Assembly: GCA_948439405.1 (NCBI GenBank)
Contig: CAOJNB010000016.1
Coordinates: forward strand, 1 to 36,295
Source: an uncultured Coriobacteriaceae bacterium
GTDB lineage: Bacteria > Actinomycetota > Coriobacteriia > Coriobacteriales > Atopobiaceae
Reading direction: 5' to 3'
DNA: 36,295 bases
In this document: positions 25,510-33,517 of the stretch, piece after piece
How the letters are laid out: each line of letters starts with the position of its first letter
Numbering within the stretch: the stretch's first letter is position 1
The notes under the pieces: model-generated
The model's input: only the letters and a program-made list of their open reading frames with translations
Told to the model about the DNA's origin: nothing
The model's database searches: none
Made by a program: the position numbers and the translations under genes

Positions 25510-26670
25510 ATGGCGCAGAGGACGTGTCCGGACACGAGGTGGGCCTGGGTCGAGATCGACCAGGGCGCCCTGCGGCGCAACGTGCGCGCCGTCAAGGGGG
25601 TCGTGGGCAACAGGACGCGGCTCATGGCCGTCGTCAAGGCGGACGCCTACGGCCACGGGGCCGTGCAGTGCGCCAAGGTCATGCGCGCCGCCGGCGCCGA
25701 CCAGTTCGCCGTCGCCACTGTCGACGAGGCCGTCGCCCTGCGCGAGGGCGGCGTCGAGAGTCCGATCATGGTCCTCTCCGAGCCGCCGCTCGAGGCCGTG
25801 GAGACCCTCGTCGCCTACGACCTCCGCCCCGCGGTGGACACGGCCCCCTTCGCCCTCGCGTTCGGCGAGTGCGCCGCTGCCCACGGCACGGTGGGCCGCT
25901 ACCACCTGGCCGTCGAGACGGGCATGAACCGCATCGGCGTGCCCTGGCAGGACGTGGTGGAGTTCCGCTCCCAGCTCGACTTCCACCGCGGGCTCGAGTG
26001 TGCGGGCACCTTCACCCACTTCGCGACCGCCGACGCCGTCGAGGACTGGGACTTCGACCTCCAGCTCGACCACTTCCGCAAGGCCGTCGACGCGCTGCGC
26101 GCCGCGGGTCTCGAGACGGGGCTCGTCCACTGCGACAACACCCCGGGGACCGTGCTGCATCCCGAGGCCCACTTCGACATGGTCCGCGTGGGGCTGGGCC
26201 TCTACGGCCTGCAGCCCTGCGAGGCGACCGTGCCGCGCATCGGGCTCGAGCCGGTCATGAGCGTGCGCGCCCGCGTCGTGCGCACGAGCGAGCCCGAGAT
26301 CGGCGAGGGCGTGGGCTACGGGATGACGTACCGCGTCCCGAGCCGTACCATCCAGATCGCGACGGTGCCCATCGGCTACGCCGACGGCCTCTCGCGCACG
26401 CTGTCGGGCCGCATGAGCGTCCTGATTGACGGGCAGCGCTGCCGCCAGGTGGGCAACATCTGCATGGACGCCTTCATGGTCGCCGTCGACGTGAACACGA
26501 TCCGCGGCATCGACCCGGCCCACCCGGTCGCCTACGGTGACGTCGTCACCGTGGTCGGCAGGGACGGCTCCCGGGAGATCACCCTGGACGACATGGCGCG
26601 GCTGCGGGGAACCATCAGCTACGAGGTGGCGTGCGGCTTCGGCATGCGCCTCGAGAAGGTCTACGTGTGA
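25510..26670 (+). CDS. alr: Alanine racemase
   Basis: A 386-residue PLP enzyme that makes D-alanine for peptidoglycan. The cofactor lysine is K43 in 'LMAVVKADAYGHGAVQ'. The second catalytic base, the tyrosine of the 'GVGYGMTYRV' motif, comes from the neighbouring subunit in the dimer; 'IGYADGLSRTLSGRMSVLIDG' and 'QVGNICMDAFMVAVD' complete the C-terminal domain. The start ATG follows GGAGGGCGAG. The gene order alr-(udg)-tsaE continues in the same direction; alr-tsaE adjacency is common in actinobacteria. It ends in TGA. Confidence 0.97.
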   Translation: MAQRTCPDTRWAWVEIDQGALRRNVRAVKGVVGNRTRLMAVVKADAYGHGAVQCAKVMRAAGADQFAVATVDEAVALREGGVESPIMVLSEPPLEAVETLVAYDLRPAVDTAPFALAFGECAAAHGTVGRYHLAVETGMNRIGVPWQDVVEFRSQLDFHRGLECAGTFTHFATADAVEDWDFDLQLDHFRKAVDALRAAGLETGLVHCDNTPGTVLHPEAHFDMVRVGLGLYGLQPCEATVPRIGLEPVMSVRARVVRTSEPEIGEGVGYGMTYRVPSRTIQIATVPIGYADGLSRTLSGRMSVLIDGQRCRQVGNICMDAFMVAVDVNTIRGIDPAHPVAYGDVVTVVGRDGSREITLDDMARLRGTISYEVACGFGMRLEKVYV

Positions 26671-26680
26671 GGTGCGGCCC

Positions 26681-27307
26681 ATGGGCGTGATGAGGATTCC
26701 GGGACACGAGCACCAGGGGCCGCGCGAGGTCTCCCTCGAGGAGATCCGCTCCCTCATGGGCGACTGCAGGCTGTGCCCGCTGGGCGAGACGCGCACGAAC
26801 CTCGTGTTCGGCGTGGGCGACCCGAACGCCCGCGTGATGTTCGTGGGCGAGGGGCCGGGGCGCAACGAGGACCAGCAGGGAGAGCCCTTCGTGGGCGCGG
26901 CCGGCAAGCGCCTCGACTCGCTGCTGGGGCTCGCCGGCCTCACGCGCGGGGAGATCTACATCGCCAACGTGATCAAGTGCCGGCCCCCCTCGAACCGCAA
27001 CCCGCGCCCGGAGGAGATCGAGGCCTGCTCGCCGTTCCTGCGCGAGCAGATTCGCAGCATCTGGCCGGACGTGATCGTGTGCCTGGGCAACTTCGCCACC
27101 CAGTTCGTGCTGCGCACCGAGCGCGGCGTCACGAAGCTGCGCGGGCAGCTCTACCAGACGGGCCACTTCACGGTGATGCCCACGTTCCACCCGGCCGCCA
27201 CGATCTACCACTCCGACTGGCTGCCGCTGCTCGAGGCCGACATGCGCATGCTGGGCGAGTGGCTCGCGAGCCACCCCGCCGCGGGAGGGGAGGGCTCCGA
27301 TGAGTGA
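26681..27307 (+). CDS. Uracil-DNA glycosylase, family 4 (iron-sulfur type)
   Basis: A 208-residue DNA repair enzyme removing uracil. Four cysteines placed as in family 4 enzymes (C29, C32, C100, C116) should hold a [4Fe-4S] cluster. The catalytic motif 1 is 'GEGPGRNEDQQGEPFVG', followed by 'YIANVIKCRPPSNRNP', and the C-terminal motif is 'PTFHPAA' with the active-site histidine near residue 170. Family 4 normally has HP(S/A)xxL-type sequence, consistent. GAGGTG lies 6 bases before the ATG. The last 8 bases overlap tsaE. It ends in TGA. Confidence 0.95.
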   Translation: MGVMRIPGHEHQGPREVSLEEIRSLMGDCRLCPLGETRTNLVFGVGDPNARVMFVGEGPGRNEDQQGEPFVGAAGKRLDSLLGLAGLTRGEIYIANVIKCRPPSNRNPRPEEIEACSPFLREQIRSIWPDVIVCLGNFATQFVLRTERGVTKLRGQLYQTGHFTVMPTFHPAATIYHSDWLPLLEADMRMLGEWLASHPAAGGEGSDE

Positions 27308-27839
27308 GACGGCCGCCGAGGGGATCCGCCTGCTCGACGAGGGCACGTACATGGTCGCCTCGCCCGACGCCATGAGGCGCCTCGGCGAGCTCGCGGGCTC
27401 CGTGCTGCGCTCGGGGGACGTGCTCGTGCTCACGGGCGACCTCGGCGCCGGGAAGACGCAGCTCGCGAAGGGGATCGCGCGCTCCCTCGGCGTCACCGAG
27501 GACGTGACGAGCCCCACGTTCACGATCATGTCCGCCTACCAGGGCACCGACATGCCCCTGTGCCACGTCGACCTCTACCGCCTCGCGAGCGTCGACGAGC
27601 TCGAGGACACCGGCATCTTCGACATGCTCGGCGAGGGCGTGTGCCTGATCGAGTGGGGCGAGCGCTTCGCCCGCGCGCTCGGCGAGGAGCGCCTCGACGT
27701 CTTCATCGAGCGGATGGACGAGCTCGCCGAGCCCGGGTGCGAGCCGCCGCGCCTCGTGCGCCTCGTGCCGTGCGACGTCCGCTCGTCCGACATCGTGGCG
27801 GACCTGGACGGGCTCGTCGGGGGCGCGTCGCATGCGTGA
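27300..27839 (+). CDS. tsaE: tRNA t6A biosynthesis ATPase TsaE
   Basis: A 179-residue P-loop ATPase that drives the TsaBD complex in making N6-threonylcarbamoyladenosine at position 37 of ANN-decoding tRNAs. Walker A is G-D-L-G-A-G-K-T (residues 46-53), followed by 'VTSPTFTIMSAYQG', 'CHVDLYRL' and 'LIEWGERF', all family marks. It overlaps udg by 8 bases at its start and the TsaB-RimI-TsaD gene by 8 bases at its end, so all three are co-translated. It ends in TGA. Confidence 0.97.
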   Translation: MSETAAEGIRLLDEGTYMVASPDAMRRLGELAGSVLRSGDVLVLTGDLGAGKTQLAKGIARSLGVTEDVTSPTFTIMSAYQGTDMPLCHVDLYRLASVDELEDTGIFDMLGEGVCLIEWGERFARALGEERLDVFIERMDELAEPGCEPPRLVRLVPCDVRSSDIVADLDGLVGGASHA

Positions 27840-30291
27840 GGGGGAGCCGCTCGGCTGGCGCGGCGGGGGCGTCGTCCTCGCCGTCGACACCTCGTCGGAC
27901 CGCATGTGCTGCGCCCTGGGCCGCCTCTCCGCCGAGGGTCCGCGCGTCGAGGTGCTCGCCTGCGCGGACCGCGACTGCCGCCGGCGCTCGAACGTGGAGC
28001 TCGCCGGCGCGTGCCGAGACGTCGTCGCGGCGGCGGGGCTCTCGATGGGCGACGTCGACGCCGTCCTGTGCGGGAGGGGACCCGGCTCGTTCACTGGCGT
28101 CCGCATCGGCATCGCCACGGCCAAGGGGCTCGCGTGCGGCCTCGGGGTGCCTCTCCTGGGGGCCTCCACCCTCGACGCGGTCGCCTGGACCGCCTGGCTC
28201 GCCGGCGCCCGCGGGCGCGTGGGGGTCGTGGCCGACGCGATGCGCGGCGAGGTCTACCCCGGCATCTACGACCTGGGCGAGGACGGCCCGCGGCGCGCCT
28301 TCGCGAGCGAGACGGTGGCGAAGGCGGGGGCCTGCGCCGACGCCTGGGCCGCGCGCGCCGACGCGGCGGAGCTGCGCCTCGCGGGCGACGGGCTGAGGAG
28401 GCATGCCGACCGCTTCGCCGAGGCGGGGCTCTCGCGCCTGCTCGACGAGGCCGCCTGGGTCCCCTCGGGCGAGGGCCTGCTGCGCGCGCTCGCGCACGGC
28501 ACCGACGGCACGGCCGGCGGCACGGGGGACCCCGCGCTCGTCCTGCCGACCTACACCCGGCTCTCCGACGCCGAGGAGAACGAGCGCCGGCGCCTCGGCA
28601 TGCCCCAGCCCGCGAGCGTCGCCGTCACGGGCACGGCGGACCTGCTCGCCGACCGCCACCTCCAGCTGCGGCCGATGTCGGTGAACGACCTCGACCAGGT
28701 CGCCGCCCTCGAGGCGCGGGTGTGGGAGGCGGGGCCTCACGCCGCGTGGAGCGAGCGCGCCTTCCTCGACGACGTGAGCCTGCCCGGGCACTGCTGGTGG
28801 GTCGCCCACGACGAGGGGCGCGTCGTCGGCTTCGCCGGCGGGCGGATGGCCGGCGACGACTTCGAGGTCCTCGACGTCGTCGTCGCCCCCGAGCGCCGCC
28901 GGGAGGGCGTGGCGAGCCGTCTCGTGGCGCGCATCGCCTACGACGCGCAGATGCTCAACGCCCGGACCTGCTCGCTCGAGGTGGACGCCGCGGACGACGC
29001 CGCGCGCGCCCTGTACCGCAGCCTCGGGCTGCGCGAGGCGGGGCGCAGGCGCGACTACTACGGGCCCGGCGCCGACGCGGTCGTGATGGCGGCGGAGCTG
29101 CCGCTGGCCCTCGACGCCGCCCGCGTGGGCGGGCGCCCCGAGCCCCAGGCCTCCGCGCTGCCCTGGCCGCCCGCCCGCGCCCCGCGCGACGCGGACGCCG
29201 CCGCGCGCCTGGAGGCGGCGGGCGACCTGGTGCTCGCGATCGAGTCGAGCTGCGACGAGACGGCCTGCGCCGTGATCGGCGGCTCGGGCGAGGTGCTCTC
29301 GAGCGTCGTGGCCACCCAGATCGACTTCCACGCCCGCTTCGGCGGCGTCGTGCCCGAGATCGCCTCGCGCAAGCACGTGGAGGCCATCGTCGGGACCTAC
29401 GAGGAGGCCATGCTGCGTGCCGGCGAGCGCCTGGGCTGCGGCGCCCTCGAGCCGGGCGACCTCTCGGCCGTCGGCGTCACGGCGGGCCCGGGCCTGGTGG
29501 GCGCGCTCGTGGTGGGCGTCGCCTTCGCGAAGGGGCTCTGCGCCGCCTGCGACCTGCCGCTCGTCCCCGTGCACCACCTCGAGGCCCACCTCATGGCGAA
29601 CCTCTTCGAGACCCCGGAGCTCGAGCCGCCCTTCGTGGCGAGCCTCGTCTCCGGCGGCAACACGATGCTCGTGCACGTGCGCGGCTGGGGCGACTACCGC
29701 GTCCTGGGCGCCACGATCGACGACGCGGTGGGCGAGGCCTTCGACAAGGTCGCCAAGGCGCTCGGGCTGGGGTACCCGGGAGGCCCCGTGATCTCCCGGC
29801 TCTCCGCGCAGGGCGACCCCAAGGCCATCCGCTTCCCGCGCGCGATGCTGCACAGCGGGGACTACTCCTTCAGCCTCTCCGGCCTGAAGACCGCCGTCAT
29901 CACCTACATCGAGGGCGAGAACCGCGCCGGGCGACCCATCGACCTGCCGGACCTCGCCGCCAGCTTCGAGGCGGCCGTCGTCGACGTGCAGGTCGCCAAG
30001 GCCGCCGCGGCGGTCGACGAGTGCGGGGTCGCGGACTTCTGCGCGGGCGGCGGAGTGGCCGCCAACCCGCGGCTGCGAGCCGCCTACGAGCGCGAGCTCG
30101 GGCGCAGGGGGGTGCGCGTGACGGTGCCGCCGCTGCGCGCCTGCGGCGACAACGCGGCCATGGTCGCCGTCGCGGCCCTGCGCGGGCTCCGCTCGGGCGC
30201 CTTCGCGCCGCTCGACCTGGACGCCGACCCCAACGCCGCCCTGGGCACCTGGGCCACCCCCGACGCCCCCGTCCCTCCCACCTGGGAGTAG
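27832..30291 (+). CDS. tsaD: TsaB-RimI-TsaD triple fusion: t6A synthesis subunits joined by a protein N-acetyltransferase
   Basis: A single 819-residue frame holding three proteins usually separate. TsaB-like part, ~15-255: 'VLAVDTSSDRMCCALG' and 'GRGPGSFTGVRIGIATAKGLA'. RimI-like GNAT part, ~278-428: 'LQLRPMSVNDLDQVAALEARVW', 'VLDVVVAPERRREGVASRLV' and 'ALYRSLGLREAGRRRDYYGPGADAVVMA'. TsaD part, ~465-819: 'VLAIESSCDETACAV', the metal-binding histidines H582 and H586 in HHLEAH, 'SLVSGGNTMLVHV', 'LSGLKTAV' and 'FCAGGGVAANPRLR'. TsaBD with TsaE makes t6A37 in tRNA; RimI acetylates a ribosomal protein or other N-terminus. Linkers of ~20-35 Ala/Arg/Pro-rich residues join the parts. No internal stop or frameshift is present. 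It starts inside tsaE and ends in TAG. Confidence 0.95.
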   Translation: MREGEPLGWRGGGVVLAVDTSSDRMCCALGRLSAEGPRVEVLACADRDCRRRSNVELAGACRDVVAAAGLSMGDVDAVLCGRGPGSFTGVRIGIATAKGLACGLGVPLLGASTLDAVAWTAWLAGARGRVGVVADAMRGEVYPGIYDLGEDGPRRAFASETVAKAGACADAWAARADAAELRLAGDGLRRHADRFAEAGLSRLLDEAAWVPSGEGLLRALAHGTDGTAGGTGDPALVLPTYTRLSDAEENERRRLGMPQPASVAVTGTADLLADRHLQLRPMSVNDLDQVAALEARVWEAGPHAAWSERAFLDDVSLPGHCWWVAHDEGRVVGFAGGRMAGDDFEVLDVVVAPERRREGVASRLVARIAYDAQMLNARTCSLEVDAADDAARALYRSLGLREAGRRRDYYGPGADAVVMAAELPLALDAARVGGRPEPQASALPWPPARAPRDADAAARLEAAGDLVLAIESSCDETACAVIGGSGEVLSSVVATQIDFHARFGGVVPEIASRKHVEAIVGTYEEAMLRAGERLGCGALEPGDLSAVGVTAGPGLVGALVVGVAFAKGLCAACDLPLVPVHHLEAHLMANLFETPELEPPFVASLVSGGNTMLVHVRGWGDYRVLGATIDDAVGEAFDKVAKALGLGYPGGPVISRLSAQGDPKAIRFPRAMLHSGDYSFSLSGLKTAVITYIEGENRAGRPIDLPDLAASFEAAVVDVQVAKAAAAVDECGVADFCAGGGVAANPRLRAAYERELGRRGVRVTVPPLRACGDNAAMVAVAALRGLRSGAFAPLDLDADPNAALGTWATPDAPVPPTWE

Positions 30292-30319
30292 GCGGCCCCG
30301 GGACGGGGACGACCCGTTA

Positions 30320-30337
30320 CGGCGGTGTTTCCCGCCG
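30320..30337 (+). terminator. Short hairpin after the fusion gene
   Basis: cggcgg / ccgccg with a 6-base loop rich in T. Without a following T-tract this is at best a weak terminator. Confidence 0.35.
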
Positions 30338-30370
30338 CGGCCCCGGAGGCGGGCCCCCTGCGCCGCGTTG

Positions 30371-30376
30371 TATCCT
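30371..30376 (+). promoter_or_regulatory. -10 box for the amino-acid ABC transporter operon
   Basis: TATCCT preceded directly by TTG, about 119 bases upstream of the first start codon. The leader of about 110 bases carries a hairpin (30426-30446). Confidence 0.5.
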
Positions 30377-30425
30377 TGCGTCGTGCGCGTAACTTTCTCG
30401 CATCGGGTGCGCCCGCTTGCAAGGG

Positions 30426-30446
30426 GGAGGGGAATGGGTCCCCTCC
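30426..30446 (+). promoter_or_regulatory. Leader hairpin of the ABC transporter operon
   Basis: ggagggga / tcccctcc, 8 bp, 5-base loop. It lies in the 5' leader and could modulate transcription or translation; it does not match a riboswitch I recognise. Confidence 0.4.
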
Positions 30447-30494
30447 GGTTGCGACGCGCGAAAGGGGATTGCTCACAAAGGGAAGGGAACCACC

Positions 30495-31415
30495 ATGAAG
30501 ACCACCCCGCGCGTGTACGTTTCAGACAGAATCTCCCGCCGCGACTTCCTCAGGCTCTCGGGCCTCGTGGCGGGCCTGGGGGGCATGGCGGTCCTTTCCG
30601 GATGCGGTCCCGCCTCGCAGGACGCAGGCTCCGAGGAGGCTCCCGAGACCGAGCAGGCCGTCACCCTCGGCGACGGTGCGACCCTGCGCGTCGGCATGGA
30701 GGCCGCCTACCCTCCGTACAACTGGCAGGTCGAGGAGGAGTCCGAGTACACCATCCCCATCGACAACGTCGACGGCGCCTTCGCCGACGGCTATGACGTC
30801 CAGGCCGCCAAGATCATCGCCGAGGGCCTGGGCATGGAGGCCGTCGCGGTGAAGCTGTCCTTCGACGGCCTGATCGACGCCCTCAACAACGGCCAGATCG
30901 ACATCGTCTGCGCCGGCATGTCCGTCACGCCCGACCGCGAGGCGTCCGCGGACTTCTCCGACTCCTACATCGACGACGACATCGTCATGATCACCAAGTC
31001 CGACTCCCCGTGGGCCGACGCGAAGACCTTCGCCGACCTCGCGGACGCCGCGATCATGGGCCAGGCCGCCACGATGTACGACGACGTCATCGAGCAGGTC
31101 GTCGAGGCCGAGCCGAGCGTCACGCACCTCACCCCGGCCGAGACCGTCCCGATGGTCGTCGAGAACCTGAGCAGCGGCGCGGCCGACATCATCACCTACT
31201 CGATGCTCTCCGTGCCCAAGCTGCTGGAGACCCACCCCGAGTTCGTCGAGCTCGAGATGGAGGACAAGTTCGAGGGCTCCCTCATGCCCGACAACGCCGC
31301 CATCGCCAAGGGCCAGGAGGCCGCGCTCGACGAGATCAACGAGATCATCGCCGGCATCTCCGAGGACGAGCGCCAGGAGATGTGGAACGCCTGCATGGAC
31401 CGTCAGCCGGCGTAA
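30495..31415 (+). CDS. Amino-acid-type ABC transporter substrate-binding lipoprotein with Tat signal
   Basis: A 306-residue extracellular binding protein (type II periplasmic-binding fold, family 3). The N-terminus has a twin-arginine motif S-R-R-D-F-L-R (residues 14-20), a hydrophobic stretch, then lipobox L-S-G-C with C37 as lipidated residue, so it is exported folded and anchored as a lipoprotein. The mature part has 'LRVGMEAAYPPYNW', 'GYDVQAAKIIAEGLGM', 'FDGLIDALNNGQIDIVCAGMSVTPDR' and 'FSDSYIDDD', all typical of polar amino acid binders. AAGGGAAGGGAA precedes the ATG. The ligand is not determinable. It ends in TAA. Confidence 0.92.
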   Translation: MKTTPRVYVSDRISRRDFLRLSGLVAGLGGMAVLSGCGPASQDAGSEEAPETEQAVTLGDGATLRVGMEAAYPPYNWQVEEESEYTIPIDNVDGAFADGYDVQAAKIIAEGLGMEAVAVKLSFDGLIDALNNGQIDIVCAGMSVTPDREASADFSDSYIDDDIVMITKSDSPWADAKTFADLADAAIMGQAATMYDDVIEQVVEAEPSVTHLTPAETVPMVVENLSSGAADIITYSMLSVPKLLETHPEFVELEMEDKFEGSLMPDNAAIAKGQEAALDEINEIIAGISEDERQEMWNACMDRQPA

Positions 31416-31443
31416 GGGGCGACTCCCGAACATGGACTGCCGC

Positions 31444-31475
31444 CGAGCGGGGCGGGGGCTCCTGTCCCCGTCCCG
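31444..31475 (+). terminator. Hairpin between binding-protein and permease genes
   Basis: A 12-bp stem (31444-31455 with 31464-31475, one G-U wobble) with 8-base loop. No T-tract. Likely lowers permease relative to binding-protein expression. Confidence 0.55.
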
Positions 31476-31504
31476 CTTCGGGGCGAGAAACGCGAGGTGT
31501 CTGA

Positions 31505-32671
31505 ATGTCAAAGCTGCGTGACTTCGTGACGCGCGACCACCGCTACGTCCTTCTTGGCACGAGCGCCGTGGCGCTCGTCGGCATGCTGCTCTCGAGCTCG
31601 CCGCGACCCGCGATGAGCTTCCTCGCGCAGGCGTTCGCCGTCGAGCTGGCGATGTACTACGTCCTGGCCGCCTGGCTGGTCGTGAGCGGCCTGGCGCTCC
31701 TGTTCAAGCTCACGCACTGGAGGAGCTACGCGGAGACGTCGCCCCTCGTGCGGCCGGGCGCGCGCCGCGCGCTGCGCTGCGCGTCCTACGTCGTCTGGGC
31801 GATCGCGCTCGTGCTTGTCGTCGACCGCCTGGTGATGGGGCTCGCCTCCGCCTGGTCGGCGGCCGTCGCCGCGACCGAGCGCCCCGCGGACGACTTCCTC
31901 CAGAACATCCTCTGGATGCTCTGGACGAGCCGCGCCACCTTCGTGACCGGCGTCACCACCACGATCGCGCTCGCCGTCCTCGGCACCGTCATCGCGTTCT
32001 TCCTGGCGCTGCTGCTCGTCTTCTGCCGCATCCAGGCCGTCGACCGTCCCGACAACGACTTCGTCCGCTTCTGGAAGGTCGTGGGCACCGGCTTCGCCAA
32101 GGTCTACAGCACCGTGGTGCGCGGCACGCCGATGATGGTCCAGGCGATGATCGTCTACTACGGCATCCTGGGCATCATCCGCGCCACGGGCGACTTCAGC
32201 GGCGCCGAGCTCAACTCGATCTGGTCGGCGTTCAACGCGGGCCTGGTGACCGTCTCGCTCAACTCCACCGCCTACATGATGGAGGTGCTGCGCGGCGGCA
32301 TCGCCGCCGTGGACGAGGGCCAGATGGAGGCCGCCCGCTCGCTCGGCCTCTCCCAGTGGAAGGCCATGGTCAAGGTCGTCTTCCCGCAGGGCATCAAGAA
32401 CTCCATCCCCGGCCTCTCCAACGAGCTCGTCATCAACATCAAGGACTCCTCGGTCCTCTCGATCATCAGCGTCTTCGACCTGACCTTCGCCGCGCGCACC
32501 ATCGGCGGCAACTACTACGACTACTTCCCGGCGTTCCTGATCGCGGCCGCCATCTACCTCGTGCTCACGATGGTCGCCACCTGGCTGCTCGGCCGCTTTG
32601 CGCGCCGGTTCAACGTCAGGACCGAGGCCGTCGGCAGCACGTCGGACACGCCCGTGAAGGTGGAGGAGTAA
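31505..32671 (+). CDS. Amino-acid ABC transporter permease with extra N-terminal TM region
   Basis: A 388-residue permease. The first ~130 residues hold about three additional hydrophobic helices and a basic linker not found in usual ~220-residue members. From ~138 comes the core binding-protein-dependent permease domain: 'FVTGVTTTIALAVLGTVIAF', 'YSTVVRGTPMMVQAMIVYYG', and the EAA loop contacting the ATPase, 'EAARSLGLSQWKAMVKVVFPQ'. It then ends with 'FDLTFAARTIGGNYYDYF'. It pairs with the ATPase starting 3 bases after the TAA. The substrate is a polar amino acid by family only. Confidence 0.9.
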   Translation: MSKLRDFVTRDHRYVLLGTSAVALVGMLLSSSPRPAMSFLAQAFAVELAMYYVLAAWLVVSGLALLFKLTHWRSYAETSPLVRPGARRALRCASYVVWAIALVLVVDRLVMGLASAWSAAVAATERPADDFLQNILWMLWTSRATFVTGVTTTIALAVLGTVIAFFLALLLVFCRIQAVDRPDNDFVRFWKVVGTGFAKVYSTVVRGTPMMVQAMIVYYGILGIIRATGDFSGAELNSIWSAFNAGLVTVSLNSTAYMMEVLRGGIAAVDEGQMEAARSLGLSQWKAMVKVVFPQGIKNSIPGLSNELVINIKDSSVLSIISVFDLTFAARTIGGNYYDYFPAFLIAAAIYLVLTMVATWLLGRFARRFNVRTEAVGSTSDTPVKVEE

Positions 32672-32674
32672 GCC

Positions 32675-33436
32675 ATGACCGTCACGAACGCCAGCGCCGC
32701 CGAGCCCATGGTCCGCATCGAGGGGCTGCGCAAGTCCTTCGGCGACCTCGAGGTCCTCAGCGACATCAACCTCGACGTCATGCCCGGCCAGGTGGTCACG
32801 ATCATCGGCGCCTCCGGCTCCGGCAAGTCCACGCTGCTGCGCTGCGTCAACCTGCTCGAGACCCCCGACGCCGGCCACGTCTGGTTCCACGGGGAGGACC
32901 TCACCGCCGAGCACGTGGACGTGAACCGCCTGCGCGAGAAGATCGGCATGGTCTTCCAGGGCTTCAACCTGTTCAACAACATGAACGTGCTGGACAACTG
33001 CACGCTCGCGCCCGTGACGCTCAAGAAGATGAGGAAGGCCGAGGCCGAGGAGGTCGCGATGCGCCACCTCGACTCCGTGGGCCTCGCGGACTTCGCCCGC
33101 GCCGACGTGGGCAACCTCTCCGGCGGGCAGAAGCAGCGCGTCGCCATCGCCCGCGCCCTGTGCATGAATCCCGAGATCATGCTGTTCGACGAGCCGACCT
33201 CGGCGCTCGATCCCGAGATCGTCGGCGAGGTGCTCAGCGTCATGAGGGAGCTCGCCGACGGGGGCATGACGATGGTCGTGGTCACCCACGAGATGGCCTT
33301 CGCGCGCGAGGTCTCCGACGAGGTCGTCTTCATGGACAAGGGCGTCATCGCCGAGAAGGGCTCCCCGGAGGAGCTGTTCCGCAACCCCCAGGAGCCGCGC
33401 ACCCGCGAGTTCCTGGCGAGGTACCTGGAGGATTAG
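32675..33436 (+). CDS. Amino-acid ABC transporter ATP-binding protein
   Basis: A 253-residue ATPase of the polar amino acid uptake family (GlnQ/HisP-like). Walker A is 'GASGSGKST', the Q-loop '[18 protein letters not shown]' (the FNLF sequence is typical of this family), signature 'LSGGQKQR', Walker B '[14 protein letters not shown]', H-loop 'VVTHEM'. It closes the binding protein-permease-ATPase operon. The ATG follows GGTGGAGGAG. It ends in TAG. Confidence 0.95.
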   Translation: MTVTNASAAEPMVRIEGLRKSFGDLEVLSDINLDVMPGQVVTIIGASGSGKSTLLRCVNLLETPDAGHVWFHGEDLTAEHVDVNRLREKIGMVFQGFNLFNNMNVLDNCTLAPVTLKKMRKAEAEEVAMRHLDSVGLADFARADVGNLSGGQKQRVAIARALCMNPEIMLFDEPTSALDPEIVGEVLSVMRELADGGMTMVVVTHEMAFAREVSDEVVFMDKGVIAEKGSPEELFRNPQEPRTREFLARYLED

Positions 33437-33479
33437 CGGGCGAGCCCCGTCCCGGACGGGGCCGGGCCCTCCCGCCCGC
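33436..33479 (+). terminator. Nested hairpin terminator after the ABC operon
   Basis: Outer stem gcgggcg (33436-33442) with cgcccgc (33473-33479); inner stem gccccgt / acggggc (33444-33450 with 33456-33462). The outer stem abuts the next promoter. No T-tract. Confidence 0.55.
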
Positions 33480-33480
33480 G

Positions 33481-33489
33481 TGCTACGAT
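33481..33489 (+). promoter_or_regulatory. nadE: Extended -10 promoter of nadE
   Basis: TGCTACGAT, 29 bases before the nadE ATG, directly downstream of the hairpin. Confidence 0.55.
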
Positions 33490-33517
33490 TCGACCCAGTC
33501 GAGGGAAGGGGCCTCCC

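Noticed and set aside
30368..30796. 142-codon frame overlapping the ABC operon leader, possible leader peptide
   Set aside because: It runs far into the binding-protein gene in another frame, is Arg/Gly-rich and has no ribosome binding site; typical shadow.
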